64,000 nt of DNA from Candidatus Blochmannia sp. SNP (GCF_036549215.1 NZ_CP144371.1:496001-560000); one strand, 5' to 3'; positions 31,610-41,948 are shown, counted from the first letter of the stretch. Notes: generated by a model from the letters alone, not told the origin. Translations and numbers: made by a program.

Positions 31610-31992
31610 ATTAAAATTCCACTTAGAACAGATAGCAAAATAGTTAAGGCAAATATAATTTTTACGCTTATTTTTCCTATTAGTAGTGTTTGCTCCAAAT
31701 ATCCAAAATCCATTAAAATTTGACGAATGCCAGCGACTATATGATAAATCATCACTATTGTAATTATCCAAAATAAAAATTTTAAAATATAATAATTCAT
31801 TAATAAAAAGTTATATATTTTATAAAATCCGTTATTGGAAGATAAAGATAATTTTAACAGCCAAAGAATTGGTCCAATGATTATGAATAATAAAATTCCC
31901 GAGATTCTATGTAAAATGGAAGCAATAGCAGTGATGGGAAATCGTATAGTCCTGATGTTTAAATGTATTGGTTTTTGATGTTCTTTGATCAT
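31585..31992 (-). CDS. sdhC: Succinate dehydrogenase cytochrome b556 subunit SdhC
   Basis: Membrane subunit of complex II. It has 135 residues (E. coli 129). IRFPITAIASILHRISG carries the quinone-site Ser and Arg; the heme-ligand histidine is in IYHIVAGIRQ; LMDFGYLEQT follows. Three membrane helices. It is first in the sdh operon. In E. coli gltA is divergent from it; here the upstream side is an empty 1.5-kb spacer, so the citrate synthase step is missing at this place. Confidence 0.97.
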   Translation of the reverse strand: MIKEHQKPIHLNIRTIRFPITAIASILHRISGILLFIIIGPILWLLKLSLSSNNGFYKIYNFLLMNYYILKFLFWIITIVMIYHIVAGIRQILMDFGYLEQTLLIGKISVKIIFALTILLSVLSGILIWYPLNRP

Positions 31993-32346
31993 ATAAATAC
32001 TCTTAAGTTATATAACAGCAAACATATATCATAATAATGAGTTTTATATCTGAAAAATCATACAACAAAAGATAACTAATTATATAACAAACAATTGGTT
32101 ATTATGATGATTTATATTACTAATACAATTGTTTTAATAATATGTCATCTTTTAATCTAAGATTTTCAGGTTATGCCAATCTTTATTGCATTATAACAAA
32201 TGGTAAGCTCATATGTAATACTATATCTTGTATATTATTAACAATTTAATAATATAATAAAATTTGAAATGGATTTAGTTATTGTTATACTTAAGAAATA
32301 ATATATTTTTCAACAATGAAGTAAAAATTAATTATAAATTTTATTT

Positions 32347-32375
32347 TTAGCCTATATTAGGATAATATAGGCTAA
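32347..32375. repeat. 12-bp hairpin next to a larger palindrome
   Basis: Arms 32347-32358 and 32364-32375 pair perfectly around AGGAT. It lies eight bases before the 30-bp stem. There is no T run after it in either direction, so terminator function is uncertain. Confidence 0.7.
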
Positions 32376-32383
32376 GTTAGTAG

Positions 32384-32447
32384 TAATCCTGATTTTTTAA
32401 TCTACGTTACTTCCAACGAAGTAACGTAGATTAAAAAATCAGGATTA
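32384..32447. repeat. 30-bp perfect inverted repeat with a 4-base loop
   Basis: Arms 32384-32413 and 32418-32447 are exact reverse complements; the loop is CAAC. It lies in the middle of a gene-free region, about 1.1 kb after the pgm stop and 390 bp before the sdhC start, both on the minus strand. It could end pgm transcription, but the distance makes this uncertain. Confidence 0.85.
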
Positions 32448-33543
32448 TATATATTATTTTGTAAAAAATTGATGTATTCATCGGTCTTCTTAAAAAGAAG
32501 ATATGTATAGTTTAATAAGATACTAGTTAATAAATAGTTTTGGGTATTTTATTCTATAATTTTACTTTTATACTTATTGATTTTATAGATTTTAAAAATT
32601 TATTATTTATGGACGAAAAATAATTGTATCAATAGTAGATTTGTAATAAATAAATAGTATTAGTGTATTTTCATTAAATTTTTTAGAAATTATTAAGGTT
32701 ATAGAATTACGAAGCACTAGCATATAAATAACCACAAAATTTGTAATTATTGTAATGAATATAAAAATATGTTATAAATAGGTTCGTTTAAGGATGTTTT
32801 CAGTTTTTGTTCAGTGTTAATATTTACATTATTTTTTAATATATTAAGTAAGGTTGCGTTATGTTCATTCTTAAAAATAAGTTATTATACTGGTTTTGAT
32901 TATATGTAACATTTTATTTTTTATATAACGGGTTATTTGTATGTTTCTTGTAAAATTAGAAATAAGTCTTGTTTTTGTCTATCCATGCATATTATTAATT
33001 TGATTATTAATAAATGTGTTTATGGTTATTTAAACAAGGTATATGTAGATCGTGATTATTTAGCATATTAGTTTAAAGCGTTTACAAGATCGTTTATTAA
33101 AAATAATAATAATAATAATAGTTAGTGAATTTATTTATCTATTGAAAATATTATTAATAAGATACGTGTGTTTTAATGCGTAGATGTCATTGAAAGTAGT
33201 AATGATTATAACATTAGGATAGATTATTTGCATGATCTTCATTGTATTAAATAAAAAATTATTTTTTGCACTAATTTTTATATAAAGATTATTTTAAAAG
33301 ATATATTTTCATTATTGTGAATATAAGTATTAATTATGTGTTATATAATGGTTATAGAAAATCAATGAAAACGGTGTTGATGATTGATTGTCATCATAGC
33401 TTAATTTTTATTCAAAAGTAATATAATATATGTAAATAATAGACCAGAAATCGTAAATATATATACGATATAGTAATGACAGTAAACTAATGAATAGTCA
33501 TTTATTTTAATTTATATATTGATGATGATACCTATCGCATTAA

Positions 33544-35202
33544 TCAGGATCTATTTATTATAGTATGGACGGTGTCTATTATTTCTCTTTCGATTCTTTC
33601 TCTATGAGAGACATGCACAAAACTTTCGCAATAAATTTTATACACTGGCTCAGTGCCAGATAATCTACACGCTGCCCAACCGTTTTGAGTGATTATTTTT
33701 ATACCATCCATGGATATTTGATGTTTTAATGGCACTATACTTAGGATTTTTATGATAGGATCATCCGCTAATTCTAGCATATTAATTTGATTAAACAAAG
33801 TATTAGAAATAAGGGATTTTTGCGCGTAATTAATAGGTAATTGAATACGATTGTAACTAGATATATCAAAATTTTTTACTAATTGATCGTAATACTTCTG
33901 TAAAGATTTATCGCTAACAGCAATAATTTCAGCTGCTAATAAACACATAATGATTCCGTCTTTGTCAGTGGACCATGGAGAACAATAGAAATCTAAAAAA
34001 GATGCTCCTGCGCTGTCCTCGCCTACAAAACCTAAACGATTATTGAATAATCCTTTTACAAACCATTTAAAACCCACTGGTACTTCTAATAGTTGACGAT
34101 TGAGATTATATGCTACTCGATTGATCATAGTGCTAGACACATAGGTTTTTCCTATAGATAATGAACAATTACACCATAACGGACGATTATTGAAAAGATA
34201 ATCAGCTGCAATAGTAAGGTAATGATTGGATTTAATTAAACCAAAAGGAGTAATAATGCCATGTCTATCACAATCGGGATCATTAACTAAAATCAGATCA
34301 AAATTTTCAGATGATTTTAATACTCCAGTCATTGCAAGTTCAGAAGAACAGTCCATTCGGATACAGCCATCGTAATCGAGATGCATAAAACTAAAGGTTT
34401 TGTCAATCTTTTTACTGATTAAATTTAAATTTAATTGATAATATTGAGCAATATTTTGCCAATAGTCTATACTTGATCCACCTAAAGGATGTACTCCTAA
34501 CTTTAAACCAGATGTTTGTATAGCTTTCATATTAATTATTGTAGATAGTTTTTTTACATAATTCAGAATAAAATCTTGTGTATGTATATATCCGCTTTTC
34601 CAAGCGTTATCTAATGTCATACGATGTACATTTTGTAAATTATTTGTTAAAAAATTATTAGCGGTTTGTTCGATTTTATGAGTAATATTAGTAGAAGCTG
34701 GTCCTCCATATATTGAGTTATATTTTATTCCGCCATCTTCAGGAGGATTATGAGAAGATGTAATAATGATACCATCAGCTTTTTTTGTATGATTATTATG
34801 ATGATTCTTATTATATTGAGTAATAGCATGAGAAATAGCGGGAGTTGGAGTATAACCGTTTTTTTTTTGTATAATAACGTCAATATAATTAGCTGCTAAT
34901 ACTTCAAGTACAGATATAAATGCTGGTTCAGAAAGAGCATGAGTATCTTTTCCGACGTAACATGGTCCAGTTATACCTTGTTGTGTACGTATTTGTACAA
35001 TTGATTGACTAATTGCTAATATATGTGCTTCATTAAAGCTACATTTTTGGGAGCTTCCACGATGACCTGATGTACCAAATACAACATTATGACTATCATT
35101 GCTTGGATCTGGAGATAAAGTGTAATATTGTGTTATTAATCGAGATGTATTAATAGTGTCATTCTGTGATGCGAGTTTTCCAGCACGAATGTGATTCTTC
35201 AT
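33544..35202 (-). CDS. pgm: Phosphoglucomutase
   Basis: Interconverts glucose 1- and 6-phosphate, supplying precursors for UDP-glucose and LPS. It has 552 residues (E. coli 546). The phosphoserine is in TSSHNPPEDGG (Ser150), the metal-binding loop is DPDCDRHG, and the sugar-phosphate end reads RLSGTEPVYKIY. An A10 run (34859-34868) codes for part of IIQKKNGYTP. It is divergent from ybfF; seqA, which lies between them in E. coli, is missing. Confidence 0.98.
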   Translation of the reverse strand: MKNHIRAGKLASQNDTINTSRLITQYYTLSPDPSNDSHNVVFGTSGHRGSSQKCSFNEAHILAISQSIVQIRTQQGITGPCYVGKDTHALSEPAFISVLEVLAANYIDVIIQKKNGYTPTPAISHAITQYNKNHHNNHTKKADGIIITSSHNPPEDGGIKYNSIYGGPASTNITHKIEQTANNFLTNNLQNVHRMTLDNAWKSGYIHTQDFILNYVKKLSTIINMKAIQTSGLKLGVHPLGGSSIDYWQNIAQYYQLNLNLISKKIDKTFSFMHLDYDGCIRMDCSSELAMTGVLKSSENFDLILVNDPDCDRHGIITPFGLIKSNHYLTIAADYLFNNRPLWCNCSLSIGKTYVSSTMINRVAYNLNRQLLEVPVGFKWFVKGLFNNRLGFVGEDSAGASFLDFYCSPWSTDKDGIIMCLLAAEIIAVSDKSLQKYYDQLVKNFDISSYNRIQLPINYAQKSLISNTLFNQINMLELADDPIIKILSIVPLKHQISMDGIKIITQNGWAACRLSGTEPVYKIYCESFVHVSHRERIEREIIDTVHTIINRS

Positions 35203-35397
35203 ATAGAGATTTCCTTAATTGATTATTTCATATAATTAGATAAATATTGTGATAATTTATAAAAATTATCGTTGGTTTAATATTTAAGAAATAACTACAT
35301 CCATTGATTAGATGAGTACTTTTATATATACTGAATGCATATTATTTGATTGTGGTTAATAAAATATTTCAATATAGTTGTTATTATAATATATATT

Positions 35398-36165
35398 ATG
35401 CAACTTAATTATAGATTACGAGTTTTTAAAACTGTATGTCAGAGAATACCAATAGTAATAATGATCCATGGACTTTTTGGTAATCTTAGTAATCTTGGAG
35501 TAATTGCTGAAAGCTTAGCTCGGTATTGCTATGTTGTACAAGTTGATTTACGTAATCATGGTCGTTCTCCTCATGAAAAATCTATGACTTATTCTATAAT
35601 GGCAAAAGATATTTTGGACTTACTTGATCAGTTATGCATAAAGAAATGTATAGTTATTGGTCACTCAATGGGTGGAAAAATTGCGATGACACTGTGTACG
35701 TTGGCAGCTACGCGTGTAAGCAAGGTTGTGGTTATTGATATAGCTCCAGTAAAATATGATATTTGCAAGTATGATAATGTTTTTAATGCGATTGAGTGTG
35801 TTAATATATCCGGAGTAAAAAATAGAAATGAAGCTGCATACCTTATGCAGCAGTATTTTATTGATCAAACATTAATATTGTTTCTATTAAAATCTTTCCG
35901 TCAAGGATCTTGGATGTTTAATTTTTCGTCTATTAGAGATAATTATAGGCATATTAGTGATTGGAATACATATCAAACTTGGTGGGGTCCGATATTATTT
36001 ATTAGGGGTTCATTGTCTTCATATATTGATAATCGTTATTTACATGATATATATCATCAATTTCCGCAGGCATGTATTCGTATGATATCTAATGCAAGTC
36101 ATTGGGTACATTGGGATAATCCCTTACATGTATTGAGTACAATTAATGAATTCATTATCCATTAA
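35398..36165 (+). CDS. ybfF: Alpha/beta hydrolase YbfF
   Basis: Esterase of the alpha/beta-hydrolase fold with acyl-CoA ester activity reported for the E. coli protein. The ATG at 35398 (MQLNYRLRVF) fits E. coli MKLNIRAQ; a TTG at 35350 would add 16 residues that look like noise. The product has 255 residues (E. coli 254). It has the oxyanion segment MIHGLFGNLSNLG, the nucleophile elbow IGHSMGG and the final histidine in ASHWVHWD. LLKSFRQGSWMFN also matches. It is transcribed away from pgm. Confidence 0.94.
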   Translation: MQLNYRLRVFKTVCQRIPIVIMIHGLFGNLSNLGVIAESLARYCYVVQVDLRNHGRSPHEKSMTYSIMAKDILDLLDQLCIKKCIVIGHSMGGKIAMTLCTLAATRVSKVVVIDIAPVKYDICKYDNVFNAIECVNISGVKNRNEAAYLMQQYFIDQTLILFLLKSFRQGSWMFNFSSIRDNYRHISDWNTYQTWWGPILFIRGSLSSYIDNRYLHDIYHQFPQACIRMISNASHWVHWDNPLHVLSTINEFIIH

Positions 36166-36302
36166 TTTTGGTAGATATCCTAATATAAATAAATGTATTT
36201 GATTTTACTGTCTTGTTGCAAAGATTTAGTTTAATTACAAATACTGATATAAGTAATTATTGAATTGATTAGATATTGTATTAATGGTATTGGAGGATTA
36301 TA

Positions 36303-36326
36303 ATAACATTAATACTTTAATGTTAT
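36303..36326. terminator. 10-bp hairpin between ybfF and fldA
   Basis: Perfect 10-bp stem with a 4-base loop (TACT), about 140 bp after ybfF and 77 bp before fldA. There is no strong T run, so it may be a weak terminator or a leader structure. Confidence 0.35.
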
Positions 36327-36403
36327 AAGGTTGGATACATGATTGATTCGATCATAGAGAAATGTATTTGTGTGCAAATAAATATAAAGGTTGGAATATT
36401 ATT

Positions 36404-36931
36404 ATGAGAGTAGCATCAGTAGGTATTTTTTTTAGTAGCGATACGGGAAACACTGAAAAACTTGCTAAAATGATTCAAGAACAATTAGGACAGGATGTTG
36501 CAGATGTTTTTGATATAGCTGTAAGTTCTAAAGAAGATATAGAAAATTATGACAAATTACTATTTGGTATTCCTACCTGGTATTATGGAGAACCTCAATG
36601 TGATTGGGATGATTTTCTACCTGTATTAAGAAATATTGATTTTTCTGGAAAAAAAGTAGCAATTTTTGGATGTGGAGATCAGGAAGATTATTCGGAATAT
36701 TTTTGTGATGCGATGAGTATTTTATATGATATTATTTTAAAAAATGGTGCTGTCGTGATCGGATCATGGCCTGCATCCGGTTATCATTTTGACACATCAA
36801 AAAGCTTAATGAGCCCGGATAAGTTTGTTGGATTAGCTATTGATGAAGATCGTCAACCTGAAATGACAGAGATACGTGTTCATCATTGGGTTAATCAAAT
36901 TCGTGATGAGATGAAGATTAATTGCACATAA
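36404..36931 (+). CDS. fldA: Flavodoxin 1
   Basis: FMN electron carrier, used in E. coli for IspG/IspH (MEP pathway), BioB and others. The ATG at 36404 gives MRVASVGIFFSSDTGN and 175 residues (E. coli 176). FMN-binding loops: SSDTGNTEK, PTWYYGEPQCDWDDF and GCGDQEDYSEYFCDA. A frame extension upstream to ATG 36362 is not supported by homology. It fits with ispE here, since the MEP pathway needs a low-potential donor. fur, next to fldA in E. coli, is missing. Confidence 0.97.
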   Translation: MRVASVGIFFSSDTGNTEKLAKMIQEQLGQDVADVFDIAVSSKEDIENYDKLLFGIPTWYYGEPQCDWDDFLPVLRNIDFSGKKVAIFGCGDQEDYSEYFCDAMSILYDIILKNGAVVIGSWPASGYHFDTSKSLMSPDKFVGLAIDEDRQPEMTEIRVHHWVNQIRDEMKINCT

Positions 36932-37090
36932 GAGAAGAGATTAATTATACTGTTATGTTTTTATTTGATTAAAGAGCTATTATAAATCTCATTTTAAAAA
37001 TTGTATGCAATAGGTTTTAATCGGGTTTTATTGTCATAAATATATAAATATAAATATAATGTGAGAGTGTAATAATTTTAAGTATATTTG

Positions 37091-38755
37091 TTAGTAGTGT
37101 TTAGATTCTTTCAAGGTTACTGTTCTATTAAATACTAGATAAGATTTTTTAGAAAGTTGATTATCTATAATGAAGTATCCCTCACGTTCTATTTGATAGG
37201 GACCAGGATTATTAAATCTAATTATATTTTCTTCAACAATTCCTTTAGAGATTGTTAGGGATTTAGGGTTGATATCATCTATAAAATGATTCATTATAGC
37301 GGGATTAGGGTTAGTAAATAGTGTATCATACAGGCGAAATTCTGCTGGTATATTTTTTGTTGCTGATACCCAATGAACAACTCCAGTTATTTTTCTACCG
37401 TCTATTGGGTTTCTACGTAAAGTGCATGGATCGTAACTGCAATAAATGCAAACGATATTTCCATTATTATCTTTTTCGATAGTTTCTGCTTTTATGGCAT
37501 AGGCATATCTTAATCGTACTTCTTTGCCTAATGCCAATTTATAGCATTCATTATTGTTTAATATCTCGCAAAAATCAAAACGATCAATAAAAATTTCTTG
37601 ACTAAAAATTACATAACGGATTCCCATTTTAGGATTATTAGGATGATTTGGCATTTCAATTTTTTCTTCATATCCTATAGGTAAATTATTAATAATAATT
37701 TTTATTGGATTGATTACTGCCATAAGCCGTGGGGCATATTTGTTTAAGTCTGACCGGATACACGATTCTAAAAGTGATAATTTTGTTTGACTTTCTTGTT
37801 TACTGATTCCGATACGGTGACAAAACTCCCGAATGGATCTAGCTGTATATCCTCTGCGTCGTAATCCGGAGATGGTAGGCATACGAGGATCGTCCCATCC
37901 GTCAACTATTTTTTTTGTAACTAAAATATTGAGTTTACGTTTAGATGTGATCACATATTCTAAATTAAGACGAGAAAATTCATATTGAGTAGGACGACGG
38001 GTATCGATATCAATGTTATTTAATATCCAATTATACAAAATACGATTATCTTGGAACTCTAAAGTACATAAAGAATGAGTAATACCTTCTATTGCATCTG
38101 AAATGCAATGACTAAAATCGTATGTTGGATATATACAGCAGCTTTCTCCAATACGATGATGTGGAGTATATTTAATACGATATAATACTGGATCTCGCAT
38201 TACCATGGAAGAAGAGGCCATATTAATTTTAGCACGTAAACAAGCGCCACCTTCTGGAAAATATCCATTTTTCATTTTATAAAAATAAATTAAATTTTCT
38301 TCAATACTGCGAGATCGGTATGGACTATTTTTTCCAGGATATGTTAATGTGCCGCGATATTTTCTGATTTCATCTGTGGATAATTCATCTACATATGCTA
38401 ATCCTTTTTTGATTAATTTGATAGCATAGTTATATAACTCTTTAATGTAATCTGATGAATAATGTATATCTCCATTCCATATAAACCCAAGCCATTGAAT
38501 GTCATATTTAATAGCTTCAACATATTCTTTGTGTTCTTTTTCTGGATTGGTATCATCAAATCGTAAATTGCATTGACCATGATAATATTGAGCGATTTCA
38601 AAATTGAGACAAATGGCTTTAGCATGCCCAATGTGTAAATACCCATTGGGTTCTGGAGGAAAACGTGTTCGTACATTAGTACATTTTTTTGATTTTAAAT
38701 CTTTATTAATAATACGATGAATAAAATTAGGTCGATAGTTAATAAGAATCTTCAT
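37091..38755 (-). CDS. glnS: Glutaminyl-tRNA synthetase
   Basis: Class I enzyme charging tRNA-Gln. It has 554 residues, the same as E. coli. Signature 1 is [14 protein letters not shown]; the second signature, MSKRK in E. coli, reads TSKRK ([11 protein letters not shown]), a change at a usually fixed methionine. Specificity segments [11 protein letters not shown] and CTLEFQDNR and the C-terminal beta-barrels are present. Its substrate tRNA-Gln(UUG) gene lies 3.4 kb away. It is convergent with fldA. Confidence 0.98.
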   Translation of the reverse strand: MKILINYRPNFIHRIINKDLKSKKCTNVRTRFPPEPNGYLHIGHAKAICLNFEIAQYYHGQCNLRFDDTNPEKEHKEYVEAIKYDIQWLGFIWNGDIHYSSDYIKELYNYAIKLIKKGLAYVDELSTDEIRKYRGTLTYPGKNSPYRSRSIEENLIYFYKMKNGYFPEGGACLRAKINMASSSMVMRDPVLYRIKYTPHHRIGESCCIYPTYDFSHCISDAIEGITHSLCTLEFQDNRILYNWILNNIDIDTRRPTQYEFSRLNLEYVITSKRKLNILVTKKIVDGWDDPRMPTISGLRRRGYTARSIREFCHRIGISKQESQTKLSLLESCIRSDLNKYAPRLMAVINPIKIIINNLPIGYEEKIEMPNHPNNPKMGIRYVIFSQEIFIDRFDFCEILNNNECYKLALGKEVRLRYAYAIKAETIEKDNNGNIVCIYCSYDPCTLRRNPIDGRKITGVVHWVSATKNIPAEFRLYDTLFTNPNPAIMNHFIDDINPKSLTISKGIVEENIIRFNNPGPYQIEREGYFIIDNQLSKKSYLVFNRTVTLKESKHY

Positions 38756-39465
38756 TTGTTTATCCTTTTATATGGATATAATTCGTTTATTAATATAATA
38801 TTTCATTTTATATTGTAACAAAAACATCTTGTATATAATTATTATATATATAATAGTGTGGGTCAGTATAAATTTTATTTTTTATAATTAAAACATATTT
38901 TAATCATAAACTAATGCGTAATTATATTAATTATTCTTTGTATGATATATATTATACGCTGTTTATATTTGACATTGTAAGGTTGTGATTTATAGATATT
39001 TATTTTTACGGAAGATATATAAGAATATGTAAGAATTTTGTGTTATTATTGTAGACTGTACTATACTTGGTGTAATTTATTTGTTTTAGTTTGTTTTAAG
39101 TTTAAATAGTAGTTTTTAGAACTAAAGAATGTGGATATATAGATTATATTGGAATTATAAATGTGACTGATATATACAGATTTGCGCATAGCAGGTAATA
39201 GGGGTGGGATTGTTTGTTATACAGCAATCAGTGAGTTGTTGTTAAATAACCTTACAATGCTTATATACTTATATTGTTTTATAATTATTGATCTAAGGAC
39301 GTATTAAAATAATTTTATTAAAAGGATGTATGTTGTGTTTGTTAGTAATTGATTAGTGTTAGTAATATTTTTTAATAAGTGCTTTTGTGTTTAATGTTTT
39401 GTTAAGTATTTTTAAATGATTATAGAGTAGTTTAATTATTAATGTGATGGAACAGAGATTCAGAC
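38756..39465. other. Spacer between glnS and nagB (former nagE)
   Basis: 710 bp without a gene, where E. coli has nagE, the GlcNAc transporter. A 12-base sequence at 38973-38984 recurs inverted at 39248-39259. The spacer must hold both divergent promoters. No NagC or CRP site can be named with confidence. Confidence 0.6.
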
Positions 39466-40269
39466 ATGAGGGTTATATTTCTTGATACTGCCGATCACGT
39501 GGCTCAATGGGTTGCGCATTATATTGTTTACCGTATTAATTCTTTTAATCCTACCATTGAAAATCCGTTTGTATTGGGACTACCTGCAGGTAGAACACCA
39601 ATAAAAACTTACAAAAATATTATATCAATGTATCAGTCTAGTCAAGTTAGTTTTAAATATGTAGTAATATTTACTATGGATGAATATCTTGGTTTATCTT
39701 GTGAGGATCCTAAAAGTTATCATGATTTTATACATACAAATTTTATTAATCATGTTGATATCCCTAAAGGGAATGTTTATGTTTTAAATGGAAATACTGA
39801 TAATATTAAAGCTGAATGTCAACAATACGAAGAAAAAATAAAATCGTACGGAGGTGTTCATTTATTTATAGGAGGGGTTGGAAATGATGGGCATCTTGCT
39901 TTTAATGAACCAGGTTCTTCTTTAACATCGCGTACCAGAATTCAAAACTTGAGCAAAGCAACTCGGCTATCAAATGCTAATTTTTTTAATAATAATGTTA
40001 ATTCTGTACCTAAGTTTGCATTAACCGTTGGTATTGCTACATTACTGGAATCACGAGAAATAATAATAATTGCGACTGGACTAAATAAGGCTGAAGCAGT
40101 AAAAGCGGCAATTGAAGGTAGTATTAATCATATGTGGACTATTAGTTGTTTACAGTTACATCCTAAATCAATATTGGTGTGCGACGAGTTGTCAACTATG
40201 GAGTTGAAGATAAAAACGGTTAAGTATTTTCAAGAATTGGAAATCAATAATCAAACGATCACCATGTAA
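39466..40269 (+). CDS. nagB: Glucosamine-6-phosphate deaminase
   Basis: Converts glucosamine 6-phosphate to fructose 6-phosphate and ammonia. It has 267 residues (E. coli 266). Catalytic residues are at the same positions: Asp72 (MDEY), Asp141 and His143 ([11 protein letters not shown]), Glu148. The sugar-phosphate loop LPTGGTP of E. coli is LPAGRTP, with Arg for Gly43. It is followed 15 bp later by nagA. nagE and nagC are missing around it. Confidence 0.98.
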   Translation: MRVIFLDTADHVAQWVAHYIVYRINSFNPTIENPFVLGLPAGRTPIKTYKNIISMYQSSQVSFKYVVIFTMDEYLGLSCEDPKSYHDFIHTNFINHVDIPKGNVYVLNGNTDNIKAECQQYEEKIKSYGGVHLFIGGVGNDGHLAFNEPGSSLTSRTRIQNLSKATRLSNANFFNNNVNSVPKFALTVGIATLLESREIIIIATGLNKAEAVKAAIEGSINHMWTISCLQLHPKSILVCDELSTMELKIKTVKYFQELEINNQTITM

Positions 40270-40284
40270 TGTAGTTTTTAAAAT

Positions 40285-41436
40285 ATGTATGCTTTAGTTA
40301 ATAGTAAAATCTATACTGGTAAAGAAATTCTTAGTGATCATGCACTTGTAGTTTCTAAAGGAATTATTAGAACTATTTGTTCTACTAGTGAGTTACCTAA
40401 GAATATAGATATACATGACCTTTCGGGGTCAATATTAACACCTGGATTTATAGATTTGCAAGTTAATGGATGTGGTGGAACACAATTTAATGATTATATA
40501 AATGCAATATCAATATGTACACTGAAAACAATGCAAATAACTAATCAATTTTCAGGTTGTACTAGCTTTCTTCCAACATTAATTACTAGCAGCGATGTTT
40601 TGATTAGAAGAGCTGTTAGAGTTATGCGTGGGTTTTTATCTAAGAATAAAAATCAAGCTTTAGGATTACATTTAGAAGGTCCGTTTATAAATGTTAAAAA
40701 GCGAGGCATACATAATCCTACATTAATTCGTTTACCAACAGAAGAGATGATAAGTTATTTGTGTGATAACAGTGACGTGATTAAAAAGATAACTCTTGCT
40801 CCCGAACAATTAAAGATGGCATTTATGCAGAAGTTACATGAATCAGGGATTTGTGTTGCAATTGGACATTCTAATGCTACTTATCAACAAACACGGATTA
40901 GTTTTTTATGTGGTGTTAGTTTTGGAACTCATTTATTTAATGCTATGCCTCCGTTAATTGCTCGTGAACCTGGTGTTATCGGTGCTATTTTTGATACACC
41001 AGAAATATACTGTAGTGTTATAGCAGATGGGTTTCATGTCCACTGGGCTAGTATTAGATATGCTAAAAAGATCAAAGGGGATCGTTTAATTTTAGTAACC
41101 GATGCTACTAGTCCTGCAGGGACTAGTAAGGAAAAATCTAATTTTATTTTTTCTAATAGAACTATATATCATCGTAATCATATGTGCGTGGATAGTAGAG
41201 GGGTGCTTAGCGGATCAACTTTAACAATGATACGAGCAATAAAAAATAGTGTTAAATATATTGGAATACCGTTGGACGAAGCTTTGCGTATGGCTACTTT
41301 ATATCCAGCAAAAGCTATAAGAGTAGACCATTATTTAGGTAGTTTAGAAATAAATAAAATTGCTAATTTGACCGTTTTTAATCAAGATTATAAAATACAA
41401 AAAACAATTGTTAATGGTAAAATAGTTAATATGTAA
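40285..41436 (+). CDS. nagA: N-acetylglucosamine-6-phosphate deacetylase
   Basis: Removes the acetyl group of GlcNAc-6-P to feed NagB. It has 383 residues (E. coli 382). Amidohydrolase motifs: PGFIDLQVNGCGG, HLEGPFIN, AIGHSNATY, THLFNAMPP and LVTDATSPAG with the catalytic aspartate. Together with NagB it completes GlcNAc-6-P use, while the dedicated PTS importer is not encoded beside it, so the source of substrate (for example cell-wall recycling or another PTS) is open. Confidence 0.98.
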   Translation: MYALVNSKIYTGKEILSDHALVVSKGIIRTICSTSELPKNIDIHDLSGSILTPGFIDLQVNGCGGTQFNDYINAISICTLKTMQITNQFSGCTSFLPTLITSSDVLIRRAVRVMRGFLSKNKNQALGLHLEGPFINVKKRGIHNPTLIRLPTEEMISYLCDNSDVIKKITLAPEQLKMAFMQKLHESGICVAIGHSNATYQQTRISFLCGVSFGTHLFNAMPPLIAREPGVIGAIFDTPEIYCSVIADGFHVHWASIRYAKKIKGDRLILVTDATSPAGTSKEKSNFIFSNRTIYHRNHMCVDSRGVLSGSTLTMIRAIKNSVKYIGIPLDEALRMATLYPAKAIRVDHYLGSLEINKIANLTVFNQDYKIQKTIVNGKIVNM

Positions 41437-41641
41437 TTTTTATAATTTATATATATTTGTAATATTAATATTATAAAAATGTAATTTAAGTAGATTTTAA
41501 ATTTTCTGTTACTGTAGACCAGTGAGTAGTTTGCTATATTTTGATAAAACCAAATTATTATACATAAAGTGGTGTTAGTATTATTTTATATGGTAATGAT
41601 TTTATTTTTGATGAAATAATCATTATATTTGCTTAAGTATA

Positions 41642-41671
41642 ATTAGAAAATAAATCTATTTATTTTCTAAT
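41642..41671. terminator. 14-bp inverted repeat after nagA
   Basis: Arms 41642-41655 and 41658-41671 pair perfectly, with ATTAGAAAATAAAT on the left. It lies 205 bp after nagA. It may end nagBA transcription, though no clean T run follows. Confidence 0.4.
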
Positions 41672-41758
41672 AAAAAATACTATAGGATCATATGATAATT
41701 TTATTCATCTTATTATTTAGATGAATATAAAAGAAGGTTGGCAAGTATTTTGCAATTG

Positions 41759-41812
41759 CTACATAATAATAATAATGATAATTTTATTATTATTATTATT
41801 ATTATTATGTAG
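41759..41812. repeat. 18-bp inverted repeat with a TTA microsatellite
   Basis: The outer arms 41759-41776 and 41795-41812 pair perfectly. Eight TTA units (41784-41807) make up most of the right side. It lies 41 bp upstream of tRNA-Met, within its probable promoter region. Confidence 0.75.
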
Positions 41813-41853
41813 GTAAGTAACTGAACATTGCGATTTAAGTCAATCGAAGTTTT

Positions 41854-41927
<74 letters not shown>

Positions 41928-41948
41928 TTAGTATAAGTAGATAAGCAC

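Larger units (their letters stand above)
31993..33543. other. 1.55-kb spacer between pgm and sdhC (gltA position)
   Basis: No gene or RNA recognised on either strand. It contains two hairpins: a 12-bp stem at 32347-32375, and a 30-bp perfect stem at 32384-32447. There is an AAT repeat of six units near 33102-33119. The part next to sdhC presumably holds its promoter. E. coli has gltA next to sdhC and other genes here; no remnant is readable. Confidence 0.7.
41437..41853. other. Spacer with several hairpins between nagA and the tRNA genes
   Basis: 417 bp without a gene. It contains an 8-bp stem (41703-41726), a 14-bp stem (41642-41671) and an 18-bp stem built on a TTA repeat (41759-41812). 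nagC, nagD (umpH) and asnB, which lie here in E. coli, are gone. Confidence 0.7.

Noticed and set aside
31610-31771. N-terminal 54-residue extension of the SdhD frame
   Set aside because: It lies wholly over sdhC in another frame and matches nothing in SdhD; the ATG at 31609 gives the exact E. coli length.
41749-41812. CRISPR-like or VNTR array
   Set aside because: The repeats are a simple TTA run and one inverted repeat; there are no spaced direct repeats.
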